Shown here piece by piece: positions 26,924 to 35,565 of a stretch of 64,000 bases of DNA. The position numbers were made by a program, and so were the translations under genes. Position 1 is the first letter of the stretch; each line of letters opens with the position of its first letter. The notes beneath the pieces are model-generated. The model searched no databases and had not been told where the DNA came from. It was given only the letters and a program-made list of their open reading frames with translations. The stretch covers positions 16,909-80,908 of the forward strand of contig NZ_QWEK01000021.1 of assembly GCF_009935845.1 (NCBI RefSeq), given 5' to 3'. Origin of the DNA: Pseudoflavonifractor sp. 524-17 (GTDB taxonomy: Bacteria > Bacillota > Clostridia > Oscillospirales > Oscillospiraceae).

Positions 26924-27208
26924 TTACTCCACAATCGCCATAATGTCGTTCTGGCGGACGATGGTGTACTCCTCGCCGTCCAGGGTGACCTGCTTGCCGG
27001 AGAAGCGGCTGGTAATGACCTTCTGGCCGGGCTTCACGGTCATGACCACTTCCTTGCCGTCCACCATGCCGCCGGGGCCCACTTCGATGACCTCGGCCAC
27101 CTCGGGCTTCTCCTTGGCGGAGCCGGTGAGGATCAGGCCGCTCTTGGTGGTCTCCTCCACCTCTACCATCTTCAGGACCACATGGTCGGCCAGGGGTTTG
27201 AGTTTCAT
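26924..27208 (-). CDS. groES: 10 kDa co-chaperonin GroES
   Basis: The 94-residue lid protein begins MKLKPLADHVVLKMVE at ATG 27208, after AAGGAGGAACT. The mobile loop (KSGLILTGSAKEKPE) and VIEVGPGGMVDG are intact. It is the first gene of the groESL operon; longer in-frame starts would begin inside the CIRCE region. Confidence 0.97.
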   Translation of the reverse strand: MKLKPLADHVVLKMVEVEETTKSGLILTGSAKEKPEVAEVIEVGPGGMVDGKEVVMTVKPGQKVITSRFSGKQVTLDGEEYTIVRQNDIMAIVE

Positions 27209-27253
27209 AACGAGTTCCTCCTTATATGTTGAGTTTCTTCTAAAACCAGTTAA

Positions 27254-27290
27254 GCGTGTTAGCACTCGTTTTGCCTGAGTGCTAACACGC
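27254..27290. promoter_or_regulatory. CIRCE operator (HrcA binding site)
   Basis: A perfect TTAGCACTC-N9-GAGTGCTAA lies at 27259-27285, with the dyad extended outward by GCGTG/CACGC. It lies between the groES promoter and start, as expected for HrcA heat-shock repression; the hrcA gene is not in the window. Confidence 0.97.
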
Positions 27291-27295
27291 TTATT

Positions 27296-27324
27296 ATAAT
27301 AACCGCAGTTGGGGAAATATGCAA
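27296..27324 (-). promoter_or_regulatory. groESL promoter
   Basis: Minus-strand TTGCAT (27319-27324) and TATTAT (27296-27301) have a 17-base spacer and sit directly upstream of CIRCE. A TATAAT three bases further downstream is an alternative -10. Confidence 0.7.
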
Positions 27325-27327
27325 GCC

Positions 27328-28269
27328 CTAATTTTTTAAATTTCTGTGAATTGTCGCAGAACTGTTCCAGGAGGCGCCCTTGGGAAAGAAGAAGTTCACC
27401 TTTTTCTCAGACAGGGCGATGGTCAGCGTTCTGCCGTCCAGCCGCTCTCCGTCCACGTTTACCGGGGAGATCTCGCCGCATTCCACCACCATGGACCTGC
27501 CCCGGCGGATGGTGACCAGATCCGGCATCTGGCTGGACGCCCCGGCGGCGTAGCGCTTCACCAGCCGGGCCACAGTGAGGCGTGAGACCCCCTTCACCAG
27601 CAGAAATTCCAGCTCGCCGTCGTCGGGAACGGCGGTGGGAGAGGGGTTGAAGCCGCCGCCGTAGTACCGCCCGTTGCAGGCGCACAGCAGCGTAAAACGG
27701 CCCGAAAACCGTTCCGTTCCGATTGTAATCTCATAGGGCCGGTGGATGCCGGCGATGAGGTTTTTCACCAGCGAGAGCTGATAGGCCATAGAGCCGCTGA
27801 CCATGGGGTGGCGCTTAAACTCCGCCATACCCAGGCCGATCCGGGCATCAAAGCCCACAGAGCAGATGTTCAGGGCCAGACGGCCGCTGCAGTCGATGAG
27901 GTCGGCGGGGGCCTGCCGGGCGTCCAGCAGCTCGCTCAGGCTGTAAAAGCGGGGGGCGTCCGGCCCGAAGAGGCGGAGAAAGTCGTTGCCGGAGCCGCAG
28001 GGATACTGGGTCACGGCGGCGTTTTCATAGCCGGCGGCGCCGTTGACCGCCTCATTCAGAGTGCCGTCGCCGCCGCAGGCGTAGATGCGCACGTCGTCCC
28101 CGGTGCAGGCGGCCTCCTGGGCCAGCTGGGCGGCATGGCCGGGGTGGTGGGTGACCTGGGCTTCCCAGTGCAGGCCCAGGCCGGACAGCTGGTCGGAGAT
28201 CTTCTGTACCAGCTCATGGCTGCGGTCGTAGGAGCCGGCGGTGGGGTTGACAAGGAAGAGATGCCTCAC
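27328..28269 (-). CDS. Diacylglycerol kinase-family lipid kinase
   Basis: The 313-residue product starts at GTG 28269 after GGATGGAG, giving VRHLFLVNPTAGSYDR, the usual opening of this family. The catalytic domain has CGGDGTLNEAVNG, PCGSGNDF, and the C-terminal half GFNPSPTAVPDDGELEFLLV. DagK/YegS-type enzymes phosphorylate diacylglycerol or related lipids to recycle them into phospholipids. It follows the WG/SLH gene by 116 bases on the same strand. The exact lipid is not predictable. Confidence 0.9.
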   Translation of the reverse strand: MRHLFLVNPTAGSYDRSHELVQKISDQLSGLGLHWEAQVTHHPGHAAQLAQEAACTGDDVRIYACGGDGTLNEAVNGAAGYENAAVTQYPCGSGNDFLRLFGPDAPRFYSLSELLDARQAPADLIDCSGRLALNICSVGFDARIGLGMAEFKRHPMVSGSMAYQLSLVKNLIAGIHRPYEITIGTERFSGRFTLLCACNGRYYGGGFNPSPTAVPDDGELEFLLVKGVSRLTVARLVKRYAAGASSQMPDLVTIRRGRSMVVECGEISPVNVDGERLDGRTLTIALSEKKVNFFFPKGASWNSSATIHRNLKN

Positions 28270-28385
28270 AGTGCTCCATCCTCTCTGAGTCCCGCGGCCA
28301 GGGCGCGGCACTCTAAAAAATTGGGGATGCACACGCCCAGCCGCCAGAAGCGGCCTTATTTTTGGCAGTGTAAGGGCTGTGTCTG

Positions 28386-29528
28386 CTACCATAGGGACAG
28401 ACGCTGCTCCGCCCGGGCCATACGGGCCGCCATGGCGGCTGCCTCCGCCCGGGTGAGGGTGGCCTTAGGGCGGAAGGTGTAGCTGGCGTCGCTGCCGGCG
28501 ATGATGCCCTTGGCGTATAGGGCGTAGATGGCGTCGGCGGCATAGTCTCCGGCCTTCACATCGGGGACGGCGGCTTTCACCCGCCCCATGTCGTTGATGA
28601 CGGGGATGGAGCGGCCCAGAGAGGTGGCGGAGAAGATTTTGGCCATCTCCGCCCGGGTGACAGGCCGGTCATACCGGGTAAACTCGCCGTTTCGGATGAT
28701 GCCGCTGGCGATACAGTAATCCACAGAGGAGCGGTACCATACACTGCCGGTGACCGGCTGGTTGTGGAAGGAGTCCCCCCGGTGGCGGCTCTCCATACAG
28801 GCGGCCAGACGCAGTGCCTCGGCCACAGTGAGGGTGTTGTGGGGCTGAAAGCGGTTGTTTCCCGTGCCCTCCATCAGCTCCAGATTGTAGGCCAGATCCA
28901 CCCACAGGTCGAACCAGTCCCGGGCGGTGACGTCGGAGAAATCAGGAAGCAGCCCCCGGCGCAGGGGAAAGCGGGCGGAGGGCACCTGCCGCTCCAGCAT
29001 GAGCTGAGTGATCTGGTACAGAGGGACCACGGTGCGGCTCTGGCCCTGGGCCAGCACCAGGGTGTCCACACCCCCCAGCTGGACCAGGGAGGCGGAGTCG
29101 TAGATAAAGTCATAAAAAATCTGGGTGGACTGCCCGTTTTTGGAGAAGGGGAGGAGGCTGACCACGCCATACCTGGTGCCCTTCTGGGCGATATACAGCC
29201 CGGCGTTGATGTGGATCAGGGTGTCATATTCGGGCTGGAGGAGATACTTGCCGTCCTGGCGGATGACCCCCAGCTTTCCCCCCAGGCGCACCTGCCCCAG
29301 CCCCAGGGTAAAGTCCAGCACGTCGGTGTACTGGATGGGGATGACAATGTCGCCGTTTACATTGGCGTAGCCGAAGGAGCCGTCGGGCCCCTGGGCCTTG
29401 GCCAGCCCCTCCTGATAGCCCCAGATGGTCACGCCTGGGGGCGCTGCGGCGGCGGAGACGGCCAGCAGGGCCGCCAACAGCAGGGCGGCGGTACCAATTC
29501 GGACAAAATATTTCCTGACACCAGCCAT
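28386..29528 (-). CDS. Secreted WG-repeat and SLH-domain surface protein
   Basis: The 380-residue protein starts at ATG 29528 after AAAGGAG. A signal peptide (MAGVRKYFVRIGTAALLLAAL up to ASAAAA-like cleavage) is followed by WG-type beta repeats (FGYANVNGDIVIPIQYTD; LGVIRQDGKYLLQPEYDT) at about residues 50-130, then a C-terminal set of SLH modules (about 200-375; PVTRAEMAKIFSAT, ATLTRAEAAAMAARM) that bind secondary cell-wall polymer. It is a wall-attached protein of unknown partner. It lies 29 bases after the methyltransferase gene and is probably cotranscribed with it. Confidence 0.87.
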   Translation of the reverse strand: MAGVRKYFVRIGTAALLLAALLAVSAAAAPPGVTIWGYQEGLAKAQGPDGSFGYANVNGDIVIPIQYTDVLDFTLGLGQVRLGGKLGVIRQDGKYLLQPEYDTLIHINAGLYIAQKGTRYGVVSLLPFSKNGQSTQIFYDFIYDSASLVQLGGVDTLVLAQGQSRTVVPLYQITQLMLERQVPSARFPLRRGLLPDFSDVTARDWFDLWVDLAYNLELMEGTGNNRFQPHNTLTVAEALRLAACMESRHRGDSFHNQPVTGSVWYRSSVDYCIASGIIRNGEFTRYDRPVTRAEMAKIFSATSLGRSIPVINDMGRVKAAVPDVKAGDYAADAIYALYAKGIIAGSDASYTFRPKATLTRAEAAAMAARMARAEQRLSLW

Positions 29529-29557
29529 AGTGACTCCTTTCCGCTGTTTTCTGTTTC

Positions 29558-30703
29558 TCAAATGGGGCCGGCCTGCTTGCGGCGCGGGCCGCCGTACTGA
29601 AAGAGGTCGCACTTGATCATGCCGTTGTACAGCTTGCGGCGCTTGACGGCGGTGCGGCCGAAGGCACGCTCAAACTCCGTGTGGGAGGAGAGCACAGACA
29701 CCCGCCACCCCTCCGGCAGGCGGCGCGCCGCCTGGCCAAAAGAGCGGTAGAGGGTCTCGGCCTGCTGCTTTTCCAAAATACGCTCCCCATAGGGGGGATT
29801 GGTGACCAGACGGCCATAGGGCTCGCTGTGGCAGAAGCGGGCGGCATCCGCCGTCTCAAAGCGGATTAAATCCTCCACATCGGCCTTGACTGCGTTGTTT
29901 TGGGCGATTTCCACAGCGGCGGGATCGATGTCCCCGCCCCAGATCTCATATTGGCCGTCAAACTCCCCGTCCATGGCTTCGTCCGCCGCCGCCATCCACA
30001 GATCGGCGGGGAGCCACTCCCACCGCTGCGCGGCAAAAGAGCGGTTCAGCCCCGGGGCGCGGTTTTTGGCGATGAGGGCGGCCTCAATGGCAATGGTGCC
30101 GGAGCCGCAGAAGGGGTCGCAGAAGGGGTCCCGACCCTGGTAGCGGGACAGGAGCACCATGGCGGCGGCCAGGGTCTCCCGCAGGGGGGCGGCCACCCCT
30201 ACGGCCCGGTATCCCCGCTTGTGCAGGCCGGGACCGGAGGTATCCAGCGTCACCGTCACCTGGTCCTTGAGAATGGAGAACTGAATCTGATAGAGCGCGC
30301 CGTCCTCCGGCAGCCGCTGCAGCCCGTACTTCTGTCCCAGCCGGGCGGCGGCCGCCTTTTTGATGATGGACTGGCAGGCGGGAACCGAGTGAAGGGCGGA
30401 GTTGAGGGAATAGCCCTTTACGGGAAAGGCGCCGTTTTGGGGGACAAAATCCTCCCAGGGCAGGGCGCGGACCTGTTCAAACAGGGCGTCAAAGGTGTGG
30501 GCGTAAAATTGACCCAGCACCAGCAGCACCCGTTCCCCCGTGCGCAGGTTCAGGTTGACCCGGGGAAGATCGGCGGGGGCGGCGGCGCAGAAAACCCGGC
30601 CATTCTCCGCCCGGACGTCGTTCAGGGCGAGGCGGCGCAGTTCCTCCGCCGCCAACCCCTCCAGGCCGAACAAAACAGGAATGGCAAGGAGCAGATTTGA
30701 CAT
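29558..30703 (-). CDS. 23S rRNA (guanine-N2) methyltransferase, RlmL/YpsC type
   Basis: The 381-residue enzyme has an N-terminal THUMP RNA-binding domain (about 45-155) and a Rossmann methyltransferase domain with DPFCGSGTIAIEAALIA (SAM site) and the catalytic TNPPYGERI (NPPY), typical of m2G enzymes. Like Firmicutes YpsC it lacks the second RlmK-type domain present in E. coli RlmL. ATG 30703 has GGAG ten bases upstream. Its promoter is at 30753-30781. Confidence 0.92.
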   Translation of the reverse strand: MSNLLLAIPVLFGLEGLAAEELRRLALNDVRAENGRVFCAAAPADLPRVNLNLRTGERVLLVLGQFYAHTFDALFEQVRALPWEDFVPQNGAFPVKGYSLNSALHSVPACQSIIKKAAAARLGQKYGLQRLPEDGALYQIQFSILKDQVTVTLDTSGPGLHKRGYRAVGVAAPLRETLAAAMVLLSRYQGRDPFCDPFCGSGTIAIEAALIAKNRAPGLNRSFAAQRWEWLPADLWMAAADEAMDGEFDGQYEIWGGDIDPAAVEIAQNNAVKADVEDLIRFETADAARFCHSEPYGRLVTNPPYGERILEKQQAETLYRSFGQAARRLPEGWRVSVLSSHTEFERAFGRTAVKRRKLYNGMIKCDLFQYGGPRRKQAGPI

Positions 30704-30752
30704 ATACTGATACTCCAATCGCTCTTCAATTATTATTTGCGAGATCCGTTTT

Positions 30753-30781
30753 AGTATATCGGATTTTGTAGAAATAGGCAA
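30753..30781 (-). promoter_or_regulatory. Sigma-A promoter of the methyltransferase operon
   Basis: Minus-strand TTGCCT (30776-30781) and TATACT (30753-30758) have a 17-base spacer. Confidence 0.75.
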
Positions 30782-30975
30782 ACCATATTTTGTGGACGCC
30801 GCCATAAAAAACGGATTCTTTAGATGAAATTGGCGCTTTCCCAGGGAATGCACTGGATTTTTTGGGACGACTATGCTACAATAACACCAGAGTCTGTTGG
30901 AAACAGATCCAAACGCACCAAAGGCGGTTCTTTTTCCGCTTGCCGCAAATATAAAATTTTAGGAGGGAACGTGCC

Positions 30976-31437
30976 ATGCTGCCGTGGAGTATTGTCTGGT
31001 TTGCCGGGATTGTGGTCTTTGTGGCGGTGGAAGCCGCTACCGCGGGACTGGTGTCCATCTGGTTTGCCGCCGGTGCCCTGTGCGCCATGCTCACCGCGCT
31101 GGCGACGGATAATTTCTGGACGCAGATGGCGGTATTTCTGGCGGTATCTGCCCTGTGCCTGGCCGCGCTGCGGCCCCTGTGCCAGCGGATGCTGGGCCGG
31201 CGGGGCCGGCAGCCCACCAACGCCGATCAGGTCATTGGAATGGAGGCGGTGGTTACCCAGGCCGTTGACAATCTGGCGGCCCAGGGGGCGGTGCAGGTGA
31301 AAGGGATGACCTGGACCGCCCGCAGCGAGGACGGCGCCCCCATCCCCGCGGGGGAGCGGGTGAAGGTCCTGCGCATTGAGGGCGTCAAGCTGTTTGTCGC
31401 GCCGGTTCAGGTGCCGGCGGCAAAATCACCATTTTAA
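30976..31437 (+). CDS. NfeD-family membrane protein
   Basis: The 153-residue protein from ATG 30976, behind AGGAGGG, has two or three membrane segments in the first 75 residues and a C-terminal OB-fold domain (about 85-150; IGMEAVVTQAV, GERVKVLRIEGVKLFV). NfeD proteins pair with SPFH proteins, and one follows 26 bases later, so the two probably form a membrane microdomain complex. A TGCTACAAT extended -10 at 30874-30882 may drive the pair. Confidence 0.9.
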   Translation: MLPWSIVWFAGIVVFVAVEAATAGLVSIWFAAGALCAMLTALATDNFWTQMAVFLAVSALCLAALRPLCQRMLGRRGRQPTNADQVIGMEAVVTQAVDNLAAQGAVQVKGMTWTARSEDGAPIPAGERVKVLRIEGVKLFVAPVQVPAAKSPF

Positions 31438-31463
31438 AAATTTGAGAAAAGGGGGAGTCAATC

Positions 31464-32396
31464 ATGCCAGTCATGCCCATTGTGTTCAGCGCCTTAGGCG
31501 TTCTGATCCTGCTGATTCTGGTATTGAATGTAAAATTTGTCCAGCAGTCCAAAGCCTATGTGATTGTCCGTCTGGGCGTATTCCACACCGTATGGAATGA
31601 GGGGCCCCACTTTAAAATCCCGTTTATTGAGCGGGTGGTCAAGGTGGTCTCTCTGAAGGAGCAGGTGGTGGATTTCGCCCCCCAGCCGGTGATCACCAAG
31701 GACAACGTAACCATGCAGATTGACACGGTCATCTATTTCCAGATCACCGATCCCAAGCTGTACACCTACGGGGTAGAGCACCCCATGAGCGCCATTGAGA
31801 ACCTGACCGCCACCACCCTGCGCAATATGATCGGCGATCTGGAGCTGGATCAGTCGCTCACCAGCCGGGACCACATCAACACCCAGATGCGTGCCATCCT
31901 GGACGAGGCCACCGACCCCTGGGGCATCAAGGTCAACCGGGTGGAGCTGAAAAACATCATCCCGCCCCGGGACATCCAGGAGTCCATGGAGAAGCAGATG
32001 CGGGCCGAGCGGGAGCGGCGGGAGGCCATCCTCCAGGCCCAGGGCCAGAAGGAGTCTCAGATCCTGGTGGCCGAGGGTGAGAAGCAGGCCGCCATTCTCC
32101 GGGCGGACGCCGCCAAGCAGGCCGCCATTCTGGAGGCCGAGGGTCAGGCGGAGGCCATTCTTAAGGTACAGCAGGCCCTGGCGGACGCCATCAAGCTGCT
32201 CAACGAGGCCAATCCCAACGACCAGGTAGTGAAGATCAAGGCGCTGGAGGCATTCCAGGCCGCCGCCGACGGAAAAGCAACCAAGATTATCATCCCCAGC
32301 GAGATTCAGGGGCTGGCGGGCCTGTGCGCCAGTGCCAAAGGCGTCTTTGACAGCGTCCGTCCCGAGGAGCCTTCCAAAACGGCAAAACGTTCGTAA
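31464..32396 (+). CDS. SPFH/Band 7 protein (QmcA-like)
   Basis: The 310-residue protein has one N-terminal membrane anchor (VFSALGVLILLILVLNVKF), the SPFH domain (about 25-185; VIVRLGVFHTVWNEGPHFKIP, ATTLRNMIGDLELDQSLTSR) and an Ala/Glu-rich coiled coil (about 190-250). These proteins oligomerise in cages on membranes and affect protease activity or lipid order. ATG 31464 follows AAAAGGGGGA. Partner: the NfeD protein upstream. Confidence 0.94.
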   Translation: MPVMPIVFSALGVLILLILVLNVKFVQQSKAYVIVRLGVFHTVWNEGPHFKIPFIERVVKVVSLKEQVVDFAPQPVITKDNVTMQIDTVIYFQITDPKLYTYGVEHPMSAIENLTATTLRNMIGDLELDQSLTSRDHINTQMRAILDEATDPWGIKVNRVELKNIIPPRDIQESMEKQMRAERERREAILQAQGQKESQILVAEGEKQAAILRADAAKQAAILEAEGQAEAILKVQQALADAIKLLNEANPNDQVVKIKALEAFQAAADGKATKIIIPSEIQGLAGLCASAKGVFDSVRPEEPSKTAKRS

Positions 32397-32407
32397 GCGT
32401 ATATCTG

Positions 32408-32440
32408 CAAGCCGCGCCGCGGGTTTCGGGGCGCGGCTTG
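32408..32440 (+). terminator. Hairpin after the SPFH gene
   Basis: CAAGCCGCGCC and GGCGCGGCTTG form an 11-bp stem followed by TTGTGT, a moderate intrinsic terminator. Confidence 0.6.
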
Positions 32441-32476
32441 TTGTGTAACAAGTCAGACAGAAGAGGTGGAGGCTGG

Positions 32477-34591
32477 ATGAGACAGGGGAGAAGGACCGGG
32501 AGCTGGCTATACCGGCTGTGGTGCGCCGGGGCCGGGGGACTGATGGGGCTGTTTGCGGCCCTGCGGCTGAAAGCCTTTCTGTTCCAGGCCCGGGGACTGG
32601 CCGTGCCTTTGGGCGTGCTGCTCTGTCTGATCCCCCTGCTGGCCCTGGCGGGGGCGGCGCTGGCCCCGGCGGTGCAGAAGCATCTGGCCCGGTACGCCTT
32701 TGGGGGCTCCCGGTGGACCTGGGCGGTGTACGCTTTGTGCGTTTTGTCCTCCCTGCGGCTGCGGGGGCTGACCCTGGACTGGGCCCTGGAGGGGGGCGGG
32801 GTGGCGGTCAAGCCTGTGATGGCCTGGGCGGCGGTCACAGGGGGCGGCATTCTGCTGGGGGTGTTTGTCCTCCACGCCGCCTGCGCTCTGTGGGAGTGCC
32901 GCCGGGGGGCGGCCGGCTGGCTGCGGGGGCTCACCCCAAGGGACGGGCTGACGGTGCTGCTTCTATGGCTTGGAATAAACCTGCTGGTCTTTGCCTATGC
33001 CAAAGGGAGCCGCACGGTGTACAGCTGGGACGCCGCCATCTACTGGCGCAGCACCTACACCCTGGCGGAGACCTTCCGGGATCAGGGCCCGGCGGCGGCG
33101 CTGGCCTCAGTGTACCAGTCCATCTTTACCAGCGACTACAACTACACCATCGGCCTTTTGTGCGTCCCCTTCGCCCTGCTCTCCGGCCCCTCCCGGCTGG
33201 TGTACCTCATGTCAATTGGGAATTTCTGCCTCTTCCCACTGCTGGTTCTGATGTGGGGGTACGCCAGGAGCCTGCGCCCCCGAAGGGTGTGGCTGGCGCT
33301 GGCCGGGATGCTGGCCCTGCCCTCCCTCTTTTACACCTCAGTCACCGGATTTGTGGACGTCGCCGGGGCGGGGGTGGCCCTGGCGGCGCTGCTGCTGTGG
33401 CTGAAAGAGCCGGGGAAGGGCCGTTTCTCCCGCTTTTTGCTGGTGGGGCTGCTGGCGGCGCTGGCGGTGGTGCTGCGGCGGTGGTATGCCTTTTACGCCC
33501 TGGCTTTCCTGCTGTGTCTGGCGGTGGACTGCGCCGCCTTCCGCCGCTCCCCGGCCCCGGTGCTGGGCTATCTGTGCGGCTTTGCCTTTCCTCTGCTCTT
33601 TTTCCTCCAGACCTTTGTGTCAAAACGCCTTCTGGCCAACTATGGGGCCATGTACGCCGCCTATGACCTGGGGGTGGACATCGACCTGCGCCTGCTGGCC
33701 CGCTATTATGGGATTGTGCTGCTGCTGGCCGCCTGTACCATAGGAATCTGGCTGTGCCTGCGCCCCGGGGACCGGGCCAAGGGGGTCTTCCTCCTGCTGG
33801 AGCCCCTGGTGTGCTTCTGGCTCTTCACAAGGGTGCAGACCCACGGACAGCAGCATCTGCTCCTCTACGTCCCCGCCCTGGCCTGCCTGCTGATCACCGG
33901 CTTTGACCGGCTGGCGGATCGGGGGAAGCTGGGCCGGGGCGCGGCGGCCGCGATGGTGCTGCCGGTGGTTTTAAGCCCCGCCCTGCCCCGGGTGCAGTCG
34001 GGGAATATTTTGGACTACTCCCCCCTCAGTCCCTTCCCCACCTTTTCCTACGCCCCGCCCCGGCAGCCGGGCGCTATGGATCTGGTGGCTCTGGTGCGGC
34101 GGCTGGACCAGTTTGGGGCGCAGGGAAAGCGGGTGGGCCTGCTGTCCTCCTCCTTCCGGCTCAATCTCAGCGCCCTGGTCAATGCGGAGGACTCCCTGAA
34201 CCTGGACCGGGTGTCTGAGGTGGATCGGGATTATCTGATTAACCTGCCTGCGGTGGACCAGCGGGATGGCTTTGGCAGCGCGCTGTATGCCTGCGATATT
34301 CTGGCGGTGGCCGATCCCATCCAGCTCCACCTTGGGGAGGAAAACCAGCAGGTGGTGTGGGCCCCCGCCCGCTGCCTGCTGGAGGGAGAGGCCATCGCCG
34401 GGGCCTACCGGCGGCTGGACGAGACCTTCCCGCTGGAGCACGATGGCATCACGGTCTATTTTTTCGAGAAGGTGCGCCAGCCCACCCATGGGGAGATGTC
34501 CGCCCTGGCGGACCTCATTCACCAGACCCACCCGGACATGGTGGTGCCTACCTGGCCGGAGACGCCAGGAAATGGGATTGGGGTATCATGA
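32477..34591 (+). CDS. Large polytopic membrane protein, GT-C glycosyltransferase-like
   Basis: The 704-residue product starts at ATG 32477 after GGTGGAGG. It has about 12-13 hydrophobic segments up to residue 500, then a soluble C-terminal domain of about 200 residues. The first large outer loop (SRTVYSWDAAIYWRSTYTLA), with acidic residues after the fourth or fifth segment, is laid out like the catalytic loop of GT-C enzymes that move sugars from polyprenyl phosphates. No exact family motif was confirmed, so the glycosyltransferase role is inference. The upstream SPFH gene ends 80 bases before, with a hairpin between. Confidence 0.65.
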   Translation: MRQGRRTGSWLYRLWCAGAGGLMGLFAALRLKAFLFQARGLAVPLGVLLCLIPLLALAGAALAPAVQKHLARYAFGGSRWTWAVYALCVLSSLRLRGLTLDWALEGGGVAVKPVMAWAAVTGGGILLGVFVLHAACALWECRRGAAGWLRGLTPRDGLTVLLLWLGINLLVFAYAKGSRTVYSWDAAIYWRSTYTLAETFRDQGPAAALASVYQSIFTSDYNYTIGLLCVPFALLSGPSRLVYLMSIGNFCLFPLLVLMWGYARSLRPRRVWLALAGMLALPSLFYTSVTGFVDVAGAGVALAALLLWLKEPGKGRFSRFLLVGLLAALAVVLRRWYAFYALAFLLCLAVDCAAFRRSPAPVLGYLCGFAFPLLFFLQTFVSKRLLANYGAMYAAYDLGVDIDLRLLARYYGIVLLLAACTIGIWLCLRPGDRAKGVFLLLEPLVCFWLFTRVQTHGQQHLLLYVPALACLLITGFDRLADRGKLGRGAAAAMVLPVVLSPALPRVQSGNILDYSPLSPFPTFSYAPPRQPGAMDLVALVRRLDQFGAQGKRVGLLSSSFRLNLSALVNAEDSLNLDRVSEVDRDYLINLPAVDQRDGFGSALYACDILAVADPIQLHLGEENQQVVWAPARCLLEGEAIAGAYRRLDETFPLEHDGITVYFFEKVRQPTHGEMSALADLIHQTHPDMVVPTWPETPGNGIGVS

Positions 34592-34623
34592 AAGAAACGT
34601 GACGCGACAGGAGGGGATGCACC

Positions 34624-35214
34624 GTGTCCAAACATATCAGTCCGTATGAGGTATATGCAAAATGTATTCTGGAAGCGCTGTATGGCGGCCGGTATGGGAC
34701 GCTGCTTCTGCGGGACAGGCCGGACCTCCAGACAGCGGACGGGGCATCCGGCATTGAGGTCACGTCTGTGAATGGCGAGATCTTTGAGCGCCTTGTGACA
34801 GAGATTGCCATGAGCAAGCCCTATCAGGCGCCGTCGGACCGCGTTCTTGACCTGTGCGCGAAGTGCGGCATTGAATATCATTTGTGGCAGACCTTTGTAA
34901 TTCACCCCCTCCCCGCCGCCGGTTTTACCGAACCCTTCCGCAAAAAATTACAGAAGCTGAACGCCGGATATGCCTTTCTGGGGCGCTATGATCTGTTCCT
35001 CTACTCTGACCGGCACACGCTGGCGGACTACGAAATGGAGCCGCTGCTGGAGGCCTTATGCGATGAAAACAGAGCGCCGATCTCGTACCACTACGTCTAC
35101 ATTGACGCCGACAGAAAGCTGGCGTGCTTTGATTTGGCGCATGGCAGCTTTGAGGTCCAGTCAACCAGAGGACTGCGGGAAAAATTGATGACTGGCATAT
35201 TTACTGGAAAATAA
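34624..35214 (+). CDS. Hypothetical protein, possible PD-(D/E)XK nuclease fold
   Basis: The 196-residue protein starts at GTG 34624, ten bases after AGGAGG; an out-of-frame ATG at 34617 reaches only a ten-codon peptide. Near residues 35-50 the segment LRDRPDLQTADGASGIEVTS has the look of a PD-x(n)-ExT core, as in many restriction-type nuclease folds, followed by helix and strand segments (YHYVYIDADRKLACFDLA). No family was recognised. It follows the membrane protein by 32 bases and may be cotranscribed. Identification as a nuclease is tentative. Confidence 0.6.
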   Translation: MSKHISPYEVYAKCILEALYGGRYGTLLLRDRPDLQTADGASGIEVTSVNGEIFERLVTEIAMSKPYQAPSDRVLDLCAKCGIEYHLWQTFVIHPLPAAGFTEPFRKKLQKLNAGYAFLGRYDLFLYSDRHTLADYEMEPLLEALCDENRAPISYHYVYIDADRKLACFDLAHGSFEVQSTRGLREKLMTGIFTGK

Positions 35215-35406
35215 GGAAATGGTCCATCCAGCGGGAACCTTGGACCACGTGGAGAGAGCGCCGGGTGAGGTGGCCTTTCGTGTCCTGCTTCCAGTGTACC
35301 TGAATGATAACGGAATCTGAAGAGGGTGCATATGCCAGTGACGGCGATTCGTTCCACGGCGGGACCTCAAAACGTCTATTCACGGCCTCTGGGTCCAATC
35401 GCCGTA

Positions 35407-35443
35407 CAGGGAAGGGCGATCCCGTCTGGGCGGCCCTTCCCTG
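35407..35443. terminator. Hairpin upstream of recQ
   Basis: CAGGGAAGGGC and GCCCTTCCCTG form an 11-bp stem with a 15-base loop in the 350-base gap before recQ. It probably ends transcription from the 34624 gene; no T tract is present. Nothing else was recognised in this gap. Confidence 0.45.
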
Positions 35444-35565
35444 AGCGGAGCATCATCCATGCCCGGTTGGCGGTCTGCTTCGCCGGCCGGCTCCCGGACA
35501 GGGCCAGCCGCACCTTGCACACGCGGTTTCACCGCCGCTGATGAACGGTGAAAGGAGAGAGTTCC

